A stretch of DNA of 55,814 bases from Pseudomonadota bacterium (GCA_018241365.1 JAFEDX010000222.1:1-55814); one strand, 5' to 3'; numbered from the stretch's first letter, positions 16,606-26,036 are shown. A program made the numbers and translations. The notes: generated by a model not told the origin, from the letters alone.

Positions 16606-18397
16606 GTTCCGCTTGCGCGGCGCGGTCGGCCTCGAACAGCCCCTGCAATTCCGCGTAGGCTTCGCGCGTGGTCTGGCGCAGCGCCACGTCGTCGTCGTAC
16701 ACCAGATGCTGGTCACGCAACAGCTTTTCGTCGTGTTCGCGGAACAGCTCCACCACGGCGTTCGCCTGTTCCGTGCCCATGCCCAGTGCCACCAGGGTCA
16801 GACGCGCCATCTTCAGGCTGGAATAAAACGTCTCGCGCACCACATCGTCGGGATCGGCAGTGAGGTCCATCAGGCGGAACGCGTGCTGGCGGTTGCGCGC
16901 GCGCGCGATGATCTTGAGTTGCGGGAACAGCCGCCGCACCAGCCGCGCGGTGCGCACGTTGGCGGCCGGGTCATCGGTCGCCAGCACGAACACCTCGGCC
17001 TGGCCGGCGCCAGCCGCGCGCAGGATCTCGGCACGCGTCGGATCGCCAAAGTAGATGTTGGTGCCGGCGAAGCGCCGCGACTGGTCCACCTGCTCGATCG
17101 AATTCTCCAACGCCACGAACGGGATGTTGCGCGCGCGCAACAGGCGCCCCACGATCTGCCCCACCCGCCCGAAGCCGGCAACGATCACGCGCGGCGAACC
17201 CGCGTCGATGTGGTCGAACTCGCGCTCGGACTTGCGCGATTCCGGCAGCCGCGCCGCGGCCAGCACCAGCAGCGGCACCGCAGCCATCCCCAGCGTCACC
17301 ACCAGCACCAGCAACTGGTGCTGCGCGTGCGTCAGCAGGTCGTGTTCGGTCGCCAGCTTGAACACCACGAAGGCGAACTCCCCGCCGCCGGCCAGCAACG
17401 CGGCGAGCTTGACCGCGCCGCTGCCACCCAGGCGCGGGCTCGCGCGCCCGATCGCTGCCAGGATCGGGGCCTTGCACGCCAGCAGCAGCACCACCAACCC
17501 GACCACGAGCCACGGATGCAGCGCCAGCAGCTTCAGGTTCACCCCCATCCCGACCGTGATGAAGAACAGGCCGAGCAGCAGGCCTTCGAACGGCGCGATG
17601 TTGGATTCGAGTTCGTGGCGATACTCCGAATCGGCCAGCAGCACGCCGGCGAGGAAAGTGCCCAGCGCCATCGAGATGCCGGCCAGTTGCATCAGCCACG
17701 CGGTGCCGATCACCACCAGCAGTGCGGTCGCGGTCGAAACCTCGATCAATTGGGTCTTGGCGATCGCCCGGAACACCGGGCGCAATGCATAGCGCCCACC
17801 GACCACCACCACGGCGATCACGCCTGCGACGCGCAGCGACGACAACCATAGCGGCTGAGTGGCGTGCGGCGCGCCGTGCTCGGCCAGCAGCGGGATCGCC
17901 GCGATCAGCGGGATCGCCACCAGGTCCTGGAACAACAGGATCGCGAATGCCTGCCGTCCGTACGCGCTCTGCAGTTCGCGCCGCTCGGCGAGGATCTGCA
18001 GGCCGAACGCGGTCGACGAAAACGCGAGTCCCAATCCGACCACCGCCGCCACGACCGGTTTCAGCTGGAACCCGAAGGCCGCGATCAGGCCGATCACCAG
18101 CGCCGACCCGAACACCTGCGCCGCGCCTGCACCGAACACCTGCCGCCGCATCACCCACAGGCGTTGCGGCGAAAGCTCCAGCCCGATCACGAACAACAAC
18201 AGCGCGACGCCGAGATCGGAAATGCCGGAAATCGCGTCGGGATTGCGTACCCAGTGCAACCCGTACGGCCCGATCACCACGCCCGCGGCAAGATAACCCA
18301 GCACCGAACCGAGTTTCAGCTTGCGCGCCAGCGGCACCGCAATCACCACCGCGACCAGGAACACCAGCACCGACGGCAACCAGGAATGCTCTTGCAC
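16562..18397 (-). CDS. Kef-type monovalent cation:proton antiporter (CPA2) with RCK domain
   Basis: A 611-residue protein with about 12-13 helices in residues 8-385, including SDLGVALLLFVIGLEL, LLFQDLVAIPLIAAIPLL and GLLLGLFFITVGMGVNL, which match KefB/KefC. A TrkA-N/RCK nucleotide-binding domain begins at SPRVIVAGFGRVG (402-413) with the Rossmann GxGxxG. KefB/C are K+/H+ antiporters held shut by glutathione and opened by glutathione adducts of electrophiles, protecting against methylglyoxal. Whether this member senses glutathione cannot be told; no kefF or kefG ancillary gene adjoins. The ATG at 18397 starts directly at the first helix. The 3' end overlaps the ankyrin gene on the other strand by 44 bases. 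Confidence 0.9.
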   Translation of the reverse strand: MQEHSWLPSVLVFLVAVVIAVPLARKLKLGSVLGYLAAGVVIGPYGLHWVRNPDAISGISDLGVALLLFVIGLELSPQRLWVMRRQVFGAGAAQVFGSALVIGLIAAFGFQLKPVVAAVVGLGLAFSSTAFGLQILAERRELQSAYGRQAFAILLFQDLVAIPLIAAIPLLAEHGAPHATQPLWLSSLRVAGVIAVVVVGGRYALRPVFRAIAKTQLIEVSTATALLVVIGTAWLMQLAGISMALGTFLAGVLLADSEYRHELESNIAPFEGLLLGLFFITVGMGVNLKLLALHPWLVVGLVVLLLACKAPILAAIGRASPRLGGSGAVKLAALLAGGGEFAFVVFKLATEHDLLTHAQHQLLVLVVTLGMAAVPLLVLAAARLPESRKSEREFDHIDAGSPRVIVAGFGRVGQIVGRLLRARNIPFVALENSIEQVDQSRRFAGTNIYFGDPTRAEILRAAGAGQAEVFVLATDDPAANVRTARLVRRLFPQLKIIARARNRQHAFRLMDLTADPDDVVRETFYSSLKMARLTLVALGMGTEQANAVVELFREHDEKLLRDQHLVYDDDVALRQTTREAYAELQGLFEADRAAQAEPIPDASSAASPPAH

Positions 18398-18537
18398 GAA
18401 CCCGACCTTGACGCGACTTCACGCGATTATGGCAGCGCGTCCGCGACACGCACATGCGCGCGCATGATTACGGCATGCCGACCCGGGCTACGGGAGTACG
18501 GCGCACGCATCCCGTCCCCTGGATCATTCCGCGGTCG

Positions 18538-19911
18538 TCAACCGCGCATATAACGCCGCTGCAGGAACGCGTGGAAGGCGCGCAGGGACTGCGCATCGCC
18601 ACCGCGTGGACGGCCGGGCCGTTCGGCGTCGTTCCAGGCGTACACGTCGACGTGCAGCCATGGCACGTGCGCGGGCACGAAGTTCTGCAGGTACAGCGCG
18701 GCGGTGATCGCGCCGGCGTGGCGCGAGGCGCCGGTGTTGCAGGTATCCGCGAACGCCGAGGCCAGCATCACGCGGTACGGTTGCCACAGCGGCAGGCGCC
18801 ACAGCGGATCGTGCTCGGCGTCGGCAGCCGCGAGCAGTTGCCCGGCAACGTCGTCGCGGTTCGCAAACAGCGCGGGCAAATCCGGCCCGAGCGCGACGCG
18901 TGCGGCGCCGGTGAGCGTGGCGAAATCAATCAGCAGGTCGGGTTTGCTTTCCACCGCCAGCGCCAGCGCATCGCACAGGATCAGGCGCCCCTCGGCGTCG
19001 GTGTTGTCGACTTCGACAGTGATGCCCGCGCGGGTGCGGATCACGTCACCCGGGCGCAGCGCGTCGCCCGCGACGGCGTTGTCCACGGTCGGGATCACCA
19101 GCAGCAATTGCACGGGCAGGCCAGACGCCATCACCAGATGCGCCAGCGCCAACGCGTGCGCCGCGCCGCCCATGTCCTTCTTCATCCAGCGCATGCCGTC
19201 GGCGGTCTTCAAATCCAACCCACCGCTGTCGAAGCACACGCCCTTGCCGACCAGCGCCAGCAACGGGTGCTTCGGATTGCCCCAGCGCATCTCGATCACC
19301 CGCGGCGCGCGCGAACTCGCGCGCCCCACCGCGTGCACGGTCGGGAAATTCGCCTTCAGCAAGCCATCGCCGCTCCATTCGCGGCATTTGGCACCAAACC
19401 GGCCGGCGACTTCGCGCACCGCGGCACAGATTTCCGCAGGACCGAGATCCTGCGCCGGCGTGTTGACCATGTCGCGCAGACGGGTGATGGCTTCGACGGT
19501 CGGCGCAAGCTCATCGAGCACCGCGCGCGGCAGCAGCAGGCGTGCAGGCCCGGCATGCACTTCGCGATAACGCGCGAAGCGGTAGCTGCCCAGCGCCCAG
19601 CCGAGCGCGGCATCCCGCGCGGACAGCGCTTCACCTTCGAGCCGATAGTCGCCGGCAGGAAGGTGGTAAGGCAACGCACCCAGCGCGAATGGCGGTGATG
19701 CAGGATCGATACCGCACAACACGCGCGCGTTGTTGCCCTGCGCGTCGGACAGCATGCAAAACGCGCCGGCTTGGCCGGCGAAACCATTGGCTTTCGCCCA
19801 GCGCTGCTGGCGCGCACCCAGGGTTTTCGCGAAGGCGTTCCAGCCGCTGCGCGTCACCGGCGTCAGCGGCAACGCGCGGCGCCCGCGGCGGTCTTCGCTC
19901 AAGCCGAACAC
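18538..19911 (-). CDS. leucyl aminopeptidase family protein (M17)
   Basis: A 457-residue product with the M17 catalytic block. VGKGVCFDSGGLDLKTADGMRWMKKDMGGAA (about residues 220-250) provides the metal-binding Lys and Asp and the second Lys. The signature NTDAEGRL gives the paired Asp/Glu and Arg, and the C-terminus ends WLHVDVYAWND. These enzymes remove N-terminal residues from peptides in the cytoplasm with two divalent metals. The N-terminal domain is short and diverged compared with E. coli PepA, more like the PepB-type group. The start is a GTG at 19911, supported by GAGG 7 bases upstream; no ATG is available in frame between it and the end of the previous gene, 31 bases away. It is probably cotranscribed with the LysM-fusion gene upstream. 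Confidence 0.88.
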   Translation of the reverse strand: MFGLSEDRRGRRALPLTPVTRSGWNAFAKTLGARQQRWAKANGFAGQAGAFCMLSDAQGNNARVLCGIDPASPPFALGALPYHLPAGDYRLEGEALSARDAALGWALGSYRFARYREVHAGPARLLLPRAVLDELAPTVEAITRLRDMVNTPAQDLGPAEICAAVREVAGRFGAKCREWSGDGLLKANFPTVHAVGRASSRAPRVIEMRWGNPKHPLLALVGKGVCFDSGGLDLKTADGMRWMKKDMGGAAHALALAHLVMASGLPVQLLLVIPTVDNAVAGDALRPGDVIRTRAGITVEVDNTDAEGRLILCDALALAVESKPDLLIDFATLTGAARVALGPDLPALFANRDDVAGQLLAAADAEHDPLWRLPLWQPYRVMLASAFADTCNTGASRHAGAITAALYLQNFVPAHVPWLHVDVYAWNDAERPGRPRGGDAQSLRAFHAFLQRRYMRG

Positions 19912-19942
19912 GTACGGCCCTCGTGGCGGTGGCGAATCCGCA

Positions 19943-21229
19943 TCATGTCGAAGGCGCGGTGATCTTCAATACCTGTCCGACTCGCAGCATGTCGCTGCGC
20001 AAGTGATTCCACTTGCGCAGATCTTCGACACTGACCGAATGCTTGTCGGCAATCTTCGAGAGCGTATCACCGCTCACGACCTTGTAATCGTCCGTGGGGG
20101 CTGGCGGCGCTGCGCCGACAGCCGGCGAAGGATCGACGCCCGCCGCCTGGCTCAATGCCGCGCGTTGCGCATCCGCGGCGGCCACCTGCTTGGCGGCAGC
20201 CTGCTGCAACGCCGCGGCGCGCGCGATTTCCTGAGGATTGCCGGCCAGCCGGGCAAATTCGTTGCCGGGTGCGTACTCGGGCGGCAAGCCTTCGGTGATC
20301 ATGCGGGCGCCCAAGGTGTTGATGCGGTCCACCTCGCTCTTGGCATTCAGCACGGTCGCCTGCGGATAGGGCAACAAGTCATGGCTGCGCAGGATACCGT
20401 CGGCTTGCTGGCCGCCGAGGAAGGCGAGAAACTTCTGGATCGTCGCGATCTTCGGGCTGTCGGCCTTGTAGGCAAGATAAATCGTCACCGGCAGCGGATA
20501 GGTCGCATTTTGCAGCGTCGCGATGCTCGGCATCACGCCTTCGATCGGGATGATCTTGATGCCCTTCTGGCGGCGCGCGTGCACCAGCGTCGAGAGCGCG
20601 AGCGCCTTGCCATCCAGCGACACTTCCGACTGCAGCGAATCAATGTTGATGAACAGGCGCGGCACCGCAACCGGATAGTCGCCATTGCCGAAGATCAGCC
20701 GGCGGAAACTGAACTGGATGCCATCCAGCGGCGAGGCCACGCCATCGAGGTCGATGGGCTGGTTGAGGCCGCCGACTTCCGACCAGTTCCTGACCTTGCC
20801 GTAGTAGATGTCGTGCAATTGCTTCAGCGTCAGGTTGTTTATCGGATTGGCTTCGTTGGTGATCAGCACCAGCGCGTCCCATGCCACCGGCGTGAAGGTA
20901 AGCCCGGCTTCCTGGGTGCGTTTGGGATAAGCCGGCCGCGCGCTGGCGGCGAGATCCACCGAACCATCCAGCGTACGGTCGATGCCGTCGATGGTGTTGA
21001 ACGGCTGCACGTCGAGGTGGCCCTCGCCGGTGTCGGCAAACGCGCCGGCCACGGCATCGACCAGGCCCGCCGTGCTGACCTGGTCGCCGCGCACGACCAG
21101 CGCGGGACCGGACGTCTTGTGGCGGGTGGTTTCGTGGCGCGCCTTGTGCTTGGCGGGAGCCGCCGTGGCGGCGATGGCGATGACCAGGACAAACGAGGCA
21201 ACGAAAAAACGCAAAGAGTGAATGGACAT
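19943..21229 (-). CDS. PstS-like substrate-binding protein with C-terminal LysM domain
   Basis: A 428-residue secreted protein. A signal peptide covers about residues 1-24 (ending ATAAPA). Residues about 40-335 resemble the PstS/periplasmic phosphate-binding fold, with VAWDALVLITNEANPINNLTLKQLHDIYYGKVRNWSEVGG, a typical PstS-family phrase. An Ala/Gln-rich helix (about 345-380) connects to a LysM domain (about 388-428: YKVVSGDTLSKIADKHSVS...LRVGQVLKI). LysM binds peptidoglycan, so the binding domain would be tethered to the cell wall. No Pst permease or ATPase gene is nearby, so transport is doubtful and sensing or scavenging is possible. It precedes the aminopeptidase by 31 bases and follows the protease gene by 160 bases, all leftward. 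Confidence 0.85.
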   Translation of the reverse strand: MSIHSLRFFVASFVLVIAIAATAAPAKHKARHETTRHKTSGPALVVRGDQVSTAGLVDAVAGAFADTGEGHLDVQPFNTIDGIDRTLDGSVDLAASARPAYPKRTQEAGLTFTPVAWDALVLITNEANPINNLTLKQLHDIYYGKVRNWSEVGGLNQPIDLDGVASPLDGIQFSFRRLIFGNGDYPVAVPRLFINIDSLQSEVSLDGKALALSTLVHARRQKGIKIIPIEGVMPSIATLQNATYPLPVTIYLAYKADSPKIATIQKFLAFLGGQQADGILRSHDLLPYPQATVLNAKSEVDRINTLGARMITEGLPPEYAPGNEFARLAGNPQEIARAAALQQAAAKQVAAADAQRAALSQAAGVDPSPAVGAAPPAPTDDYKVVSGDTLSKIADKHSVSVEDLRKWNHLRSDMLRVGQVLKITAPST

Positions 21230-21389
21230 GAAAAAAATACCGAGCGAGGGTCAGGAAAACAGGAACGGCCGGATTATGGCGGAACGGGCGGCGTCCGGGG
21301 CAACGCCGTTCACGTTTCCGATCCAGGAAAACATGAACGAGTCATTCCCGTTGCGACGCTGCGCACGGCCCGATCGGACCCGTTCAGCC

Positions 21390-22766
21390 TCACAACGACA
21401 ACTGCAGCAACTGTCCGTCGCGCACCACCGTCAGGTACAGGCTGCGCGGATGCAGCGCGAACACGCGCCGCAGTTGCGCAAGGTCGGGCGTCGCAACGTT
21501 GTTGACGCCGACCACCACATCACCGGTCGCGAGGCCACTGCGCGCGGCGCGACTGCCCTGCGCGACCTGCGACACGGCGACACCATTGACGTCGTCATCG
21601 CCGGGCGGTGCATCGACGAAGGTCGCGCCAGCGAGCCGCGGATCCAGCGATGCACCTTCAGCCTCGTTGCTGACCGCGGTGAGCTTCGCGTCGATGGTGA
21701 GCGCGCGGCCGCCGCGGTCGACGCCCAGCGCCAGCGTGCTGCCGAGTAGCGCCAACCCCTGCACGTTGCGCAGGTCCTGCGCATCGCTGATCGGTTTGCC
21801 ATTGACGCTGGTGACAAGGTCACCGGGCTTGAGGCCGGCCTTGTCGGCCGGCGAATCGGGCATGACGTTGGTGATCAGTGCGCCGCGCGTCGCCTTGATG
21901 CCGAGCGCCGCCGCTACCCGCGGCGACAGGTCCTGCGCATCCACGCCCAGGCTGCCGCGTACCACCTTGCCGTGCGCGATCAGCTGTTTCATCACCGCGC
22001 TGGCGAGGTCGGAGGGAATCGCGAAGCCCAGCCCCGCGCTCGCGCCGGAAGGCGAGTAGATCATCGAATTGATGCCTACCAGCTGGCCGTCCAGGTTCAC
22101 CAGCGCGCCGCCGGAGTTGCCGGGATTGATCGAGGCATCGGTCTGGATGTAGTTCTGCACGCCGCTGCGGCGCAGGTCCTGGCGCTGCAGGCCGGACACG
22201 ATGCCGGACGTCGCCGACTGGCCGAGTCCGAACGGATCGCCCACCGCCACCACGAAATCACCGACGCGCAATTTCGAGGAATCAGCCAGCGGCAGCGCGA
22301 CGAGGCCGGGCGCGTGGATCTGGATCACCGCAAGATCGGTCTGCGGATCGGTGCCGACCAATTTCGCCTTGTAGGACTTGCCGTCGGTCAAGGTCACCTG
22401 GATCTCGTCGGCGCCTGCGATCACGTGGTTGTTGGTGAGGATGTAGCCATCCTTCGCATCCACGATCACCCCTGAACCCAGCGATTGCTGCACCAGTTCC
22501 CGCGAAGGCGGCACCGCCGGCAGGCCGAAGAACTGACGCATGATCGGGTCGCTGAAGAACGGATTGACCGCGACCCGCCGGTGGCTGGTCGAGGAAATGT
22601 TGACCACCGCAGGCGATACCTTGGCCAGCATCGGTGCCAGCGAGGGCAGCGGCTGTCCGCCCACGGCTTCCGGCAAGGTCCCCGCAAGGACCGGTGCGGC
22701 CGGCAGCAGCGCCAGCGCGGCGGTCGCGAGCAGGGCAGGCAGATGGAAACGGGTGGCGGTCGACAT
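21390..22766 (-). CDS. periplasmic serine protease, DegP/DegQ (HtrA) family
   Basis: The 458-residue product from the ATG at 22766 has AAGGAG upstream at good spacing and a signal peptide of about 28 residues (PAAPVLAG). The trypsin-like domain carries the triad His114 (TNNHVIAGAD), Asp144 (QTDLAVIQI) and Ser218 (NPGNSGGAL). Two PDZ domains follow, the first around GALITNVMPDSPADKAGLKPGD and the second around VSQVAQGSRAARSGLATGDVVVGV. HtrA proteases degrade or refold misfolded envelope proteins. The N-terminal region with FFSDPIMRQFFGLPA is the LA-loop-type segment seen in DegQ/DegP. A GATAAT box (22799-22804, minus strand) could be its -10, with no clear -35. It is divergent from nrdJa. Confidence 0.93.
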   Translation of the reverse strand: MSTATRFHLPALLATAALALLPAAPVLAGTLPEAVGGQPLPSLAPMLAKVSPAVVNISSTSHRRVAVNPFFSDPIMRQFFGLPAVPPSRELVQQSLGSGVIVDAKDGYILTNNHVIAGADEIQVTLTDGKSYKAKLVGTDPQTDLAVIQIHAPGLVALPLADSSKLRVGDFVVAVGDPFGLGQSATSGIVSGLQRQDLRRSGVQNYIQTDASINPGNSGGALVNLDGQLVGINSMIYSPSGASAGLGFAIPSDLASAVMKQLIAHGKVVRGSLGVDAQDLSPRVAAALGIKATRGALITNVMPDSPADKAGLKPGDLVTSVNGKPISDAQDLRNVQGLALLGSTLALGVDRGGRALTIDAKLTAVSNEAEGASLDPRLAGATFVDAPPGDDDVNGVAVSQVAQGSRAARSGLATGDVVVGVNNVATPDLAQLRRVFALHPRSLYLTVVRDGQLLQLSL

Positions 22767-23192
22767 GGCAGCTCCTTGCGGGATCGTGATCCCGGCCATT
22801 ATCGGACAGGCGCCGTCGCAGTGGCGTTCACTGGTCCTCGCGTCCCGCCCACGTGCCGTACTTGGCTCGATCCACGAAGTTTTTTTGCGCCGCCCCTTTA
22901 CAGACCCGATGCGTCAGCGTAGGGTTGGGCTTCGCTCGTGATCACAACATCTTGTGGCTTGGGCCATCGAACGACCCAAGGGTTTGGCTTCAAGGCGGTT
23001 TTCAGGGGGTGTCCTGGATGGTGATCTGGCGGATGGGCGCGACTCGATCGCATCGGCACGCGCCGGCGCGGTACGGCCCGAGCAACTGAAACGGATCCGG
23101 AACGCCCTGCCTCGGCAAGGCGTTCGGAGCACTATCGTCGGTATCCGGGCACACGAACCCGGAAAGACAAAAAACACGGAGGCAACGACACG
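22767..23192. other. divergent intergenic region between the Deg protease gene and nrdJa
   Basis: These 426 bases carry no credible gene. They contain a possible -10 (GATAAT) for the protease, a candidate nrdJ promoter (TTTACA 22897-22902, TAGGGT 22920-22925, 17-base spacer), and the inverted repeat at 22943-22956. The remaining leader of about 240 bases before nrdJa is unusually long. I looked for a cobalamin riboswitch B12 box in the sense direction and did not find one. Confidence 0.5.
22943..22956. promoter_or_regulatory. NrdR-box-like inverted repeat
   Basis: CACAA-CATC-TTGTG lies just downstream of a candidate promoter for nrdJa. NrdR boxes are about 16 bp inverted repeats of the form acaCwAtATaTwGtgt upstream of ribonucleotide reductase genes. 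The match is partial and only one box is seen, whereas NrdR usually binds a pair. Confidence 0.4.
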
Positions 23193-25340
23193 ATGGGTAC
23201 GGCGCGGGCACAGCAACTGACGCGGGCGGTAACGGAGGTTCCCCTGCAACCGGCATCGCTGGATATCTGGGACAAGAAGTACCGGCTCAAGACCAAGCAG
23301 GGCGAACCGGTCGACGCGACCGTGGACGACACCTGGTCGCGGGTCGCGCGCGCGCTGGCCGACGTCGAAACCACGCCGGAGCTGCGCGAGAAGTGGCACG
23401 AACGTTTCCTGTGGGCGCTGCGCCACGGCGCGATCCCGGCCGGGCGCATCACCTCCAACGCCGGCGCGCGCGAACACAAGCCGGCGACGTCCACCATCAA
23501 CTGCACGGTGTCCGGCACCATCACCGACTCGATGGACGACATCCTCGAAAAGGTCCACGAAGCCGGCCTGACGCTGAAGGCCGGTTGCGGCATCGGCTAC
23601 GAATTCTCGACGCTGCGTCCGCGCAACGCCTATGTCTCGGGGGCCGGCGCGTACACGTCCGGCCCGCTGTCGTTCATGGACATCTACGACAAGATGTGTT
23701 TCACCGTGTCGTCGGCCGGCGGCCGTCGCGGCGCGCAGATGGGTACCTTCGACGTGGCGCACCCCGACGTCAAGGAATTCATCCGCGCCAAGCGCGAGAA
23801 CGGCCGGCTGCGCCAGTTCAACCTTTCGCTGCTGATCACCGACGGCTTCATGCAGGCGGTCGAAGCCGATGCCGACTGGCCGCTGGTGTTCCCGGTGCAC
23901 GTCAAGGAAAAGGACGAAGTGGATTTGGCCGACCCCAACCAGGTCGTATGGCGCGAATGGCCATCGCACGAAAACTACCTCGTGCGTGACGACGGCCTGG
24001 TCGCCTGCAAGATCTACGGCCACATCCGCGCGCGGCACCTGTGGGACATGATCATGGTCTCGACGTACGACTACGCCGAGCCGGGTTTCATCCTGATCGA
24101 CCGCGTCAACGAGATGAACAACAACTGGTGGTGCGAACACATCCGCGCCACCAACCCCTGTGGCGAGCAGCCGCTGCCGCCCTACGGTTCCTGCCTGCTG
24201 GGTTCGGTGAACCTCACGCGTTTCGTGCGCGATCCGTTCGGACCGAAGGCGCACTTCGACATGGCCGAGTACCGCGAAGTGGTGAAGGTGTTCACCCGCA
24301 TGCTCGACAACGTGGTCGAGGTGAACGGCCTGCCGCTGGCGAAGCAGCGCGACGAGATCATGTCCAAGCGCCGCCACGGCATGGGCTTCCTGGGCCTCGG
24401 CTCCACGCTGGCGATGCTGAAGATGCGCTACGGCTCGGCCGAAGCCGTGCAGTTCACCGAGGGCGTTTCGCGCGAAATGGCGCTGGCCGGCTGGGAAGTC
24501 GCGCTGGAGCTGGCGAAGGAAAAAGGCCCTGCGCCAGTCCTCGTCAAGGACTACACCGTGACGGGCGACATGCTGCGCAAGCGCCCGGAAATGGCCGCCG
24601 ACGGCTGGAAGGTCGGCGCCACGATTCCCGGCCGCGTGCTGCACGCGAAGTATTCGCGCTACATGCAGCGCGTCGCCGACGCCGCGCCGGAACTGGTCGC
24701 TGCGCTGGCCGAAACCGGTGCGCGCTTCACCCACCACACCTCGATCGCGCCTACCGGCACCATTTCGCTGTCGCTGGCCAACAACGCCAGCAACGGCATC
24801 GAGCCTTCGTTCGCGCACAGCTATTCGCGCAACGTGATCCGGCCCGGCAAGAAGACCAAGGAGAAGGTCGAGGTGATGAGCTATGAGCTGCTCGCCTACC
24901 GCGCGCTGATCAATGCCGAGGCGAAGCCCGGCTCCGACGAGCCCGCCGAAAAACTGCCGGACTATTTCGTCGCCGCCGACGACATCAGCCCGGTCCAGCA
25001 CGTGGACATCCAGGCCGCGGCGCAGAAATGGGTGGATTCCTCCATCTCCAAGACCGCCAACGTGCCGACCGACTACCCCTACGAGGATTTCAAGGACATC
25101 TACTTCCACGCCTACAAGGCGGGCTTGAAGGGTTGCACCACCTTCCGCTTCAACCCGGCCGCATTCCAGGGCGTGCTGGTGAAGGAGGCCGACCTTGCCA
25201 ACACCACCTACCGCTTCGAGCTGGAAGACGGCAGCGTGGTCGAGGTGAAAGGCAACGAGGAAGTCGAGTACGACGGCGAAACCCACACCGCCGCCAACCT
25301 GTTCGATGCGTTGAAAGAGGGTTACTACGGGAAATTTTGA
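23193..25340 (+). CDS. nrdJa: class II (adenosylcobalamin) ribonucleotide reductase, catalytic chain NrdJa
   Basis: A 715-residue protein with the class II core. The first redox Cys104 lies in STINCTVSG. NPCGE (321-325) contains the radical Cys323 with Asn321 and Glu325, Cys334 follows in YGSCLLGSVNL, and APTGTISLS closes the active site. The Cys323/Cys334 spacing of 11 is the same as in Thermotoga NrdJ. It reduces ribonucleotides using a radical from coenzyme B12, independent of oxygen. The C-terminus ends at EGYYGKF without the Cys pair needed for re-reduction, and that tail is encoded separately in nrdJb (26050-26859), as in the split NrdJa/NrdJb of Pseudomonas aeruginosa. GGAGG precedes the start. 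B12 must be made or imported; no cob gene is in the window. Confidence 0.92.
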   Translation: MGTARAQQLTRAVTEVPLQPASLDIWDKKYRLKTKQGEPVDATVDDTWSRVARALADVETTPELREKWHERFLWALRHGAIPAGRITSNAGAREHKPATSTINCTVSGTITDSMDDILEKVHEAGLTLKAGCGIGYEFSTLRPRNAYVSGAGAYTSGPLSFMDIYDKMCFTVSSAGGRRGAQMGTFDVAHPDVKEFIRAKRENGRLRQFNLSLLITDGFMQAVEADADWPLVFPVHVKEKDEVDLADPNQVVWREWPSHENYLVRDDGLVACKIYGHIRARHLWDMIMVSTYDYAEPGFILIDRVNEMNNNWWCEHIRATNPCGEQPLPPYGSCLLGSVNLTRFVRDPFGPKAHFDMAEYREVVKVFTRMLDNVVEVNGLPLAKQRDEIMSKRRHGMGFLGLGSTLAMLKMRYGSAEAVQFTEGVSREMALAGWEVALELAKEKGPAPVLVKDYTVTGDMLRKRPEMAADGWKVGATIPGRVLHAKYSRYMQRVADAAPELVAALAETGARFTHHTSIAPTGTISLSLANNASNGIEPSFAHSYSRNVIRPGKKTKEKVEVMSYELLAYRALINAEAKPGSDEPAEKLPDYFVAADDISPVQHVDIQAAAQKWVDSSISKTANVPTDYPYEDFKDIYFHAYKAGLKGCTTFRFNPAAFQGVLVKEADLANTTYRFELEDGSVVEVKGNEEVEYDGETHTAANLFDALKEGYYGKF

Positions 25341-25596
25341 GTGGCGCACGGCAGTCCACTCGGAGCGGCCTTGGGTGGGAAGTCAGGACGGAGCTCTCGG
25401 CCATGGATGGCGGCTTTGCCCGTTCTGGTGTCTGGTGTGCGACACAGCCTGACCAGCACGGAGCATTCAAAAAAGCAGCGACCAGGGACGATCGCACGAT
25501 AAGTTTTGTGTGAGAATGCGTCCACGGCGACGCGCGTCGCCGATCGATGTTGCAACCAGTGGTCCACTGTCAACGATCCATCCGGAGGAGCATCCG

Positions 25597-25950
25597 ATGA
25601 GCAACGAAACCACGTTCCCGTGGAGCATCACCGAAGAACCTGCGGCAGCGCCCGCTGCACCCGCCCCGGCCGCCGCCAAACCGGCTGCCAAGAAACCGGC
25701 GAAGAAGAAGGCGGCCAAGAAGCCGGCTGCCAAGAAAGCCGCGAAGAAGGCCAAGCCGGCCAAGAAGGCAGCGAAGAAAGCCGTGAAGAAAGCCAAGCCG
25801 GCCAAGAAAAAGGCTGCCAAGAAAGCCAAGCCCGCCCGGAAAGCCGCGAAGAAGGCCGTGAAGAAAGGCGCGAAAAAGGCTACCAGGAAAGCCAAGCCGG
25901 CCAGAAAGGCAGCAAAGAAGAAGGCTGCCAAGAAAGGCAAGAAAAAGTAG
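25597..25950 (+). CDS. histone H1-like Lys/Ala-rich DNA-binding protein
   Basis: A 117-residue protein starting MSNETTFPWSITEEPAAAPAAPAP. After residue 30 it is almost entirely Lys, Ala and Pro in KKPAKKKAAKK-type repeats with a few Arg. Such AlgP/H1-like tails bind DNA non-specifically and are common in gammaproteobacteria with large genomes. The acidic/neutral N-terminal 30 residues may be an interaction handle. The start is set by CGGAGG 6 bases upstream; an earlier ATG (25510) lacks this. It stands between nrdJa and nrdJb, 256 bases after the former, and is followed at once by a strong terminator, so it is probably expressed on its own. The low-complexity repeat may vary in length between strains. 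Confidence 0.85.
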   Translation: MSNETTFPWSITEEPAAAPAAPAPAAAKPAAKKPAKKKAAKKPAAKKAAKKAKPAKKAAKKAVKKAKPAKKKAAKKAKPARKAAKKAVKKGAKKATRKAKPARKAAKKKAAKKGKKK

Positions 25951-25963
25951 GCAGCAACACGAG

Positions 25964-25996
25964 GACGCCGGTCCAGGCGGGCCGGCGTCTTTTTTT
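25964..25996 (+). terminator. rho-independent terminator after the H1-like gene
   Basis: The arms GACGCCGG (25964-25971) and CCGGCGTC (25982-25989) form an 8-bp stem with a 10-base loop followed by seven T. It lies 13 bases after the stop and only 53 bases before nrdJb. Confidence 0.93.
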
Positions 25997-26006
25997 CAGC
26001 ACGGTT

Positions 26007-26036
26007 TTCGAATCAGGCCTGTTTGAACCGGGCGCA
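26007..26036. repeat. two tandem copies of the 15-bp unit also found at tsaD/rpsU
   Basis: TTCGAATCAGGCCTG followed by TTTGAACCGGGCGCA. Twelve bases of the second unit (TTTGAACCGGGC) are identical to units at 3793 and 3808. The pair fills the short gap between the terminator and the nrdJb start, where a promoter would have to lie. Confidence 0.7.

Noticed and set aside
22767-23192. Possible cobalamin riboswitch upstream of nrdJa
   Set aside because: A CAGTGGC string near 22820 is the complement of part of the B12 box but is in the wrong orientation, and no accompanying conserved core was seen.
25467-25940. 157-codon minus-strand frame rich in Phe, Ala and Leu, looking like a membrane protein
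   Set aside because: It is the antisense of the Lys/Ala repeat of the H1-like gene (AAG read as CTT, GCC as GGC), so the hydrophobicity is an artefact.
25597-25950. Short regular repeats of the H1-like gene as a CRISPR-like array
   Set aside because: The repeats are codon-level Lys/Ala runs in one reading frame without spacers; no CRISPR or cas gene was found anywhere.
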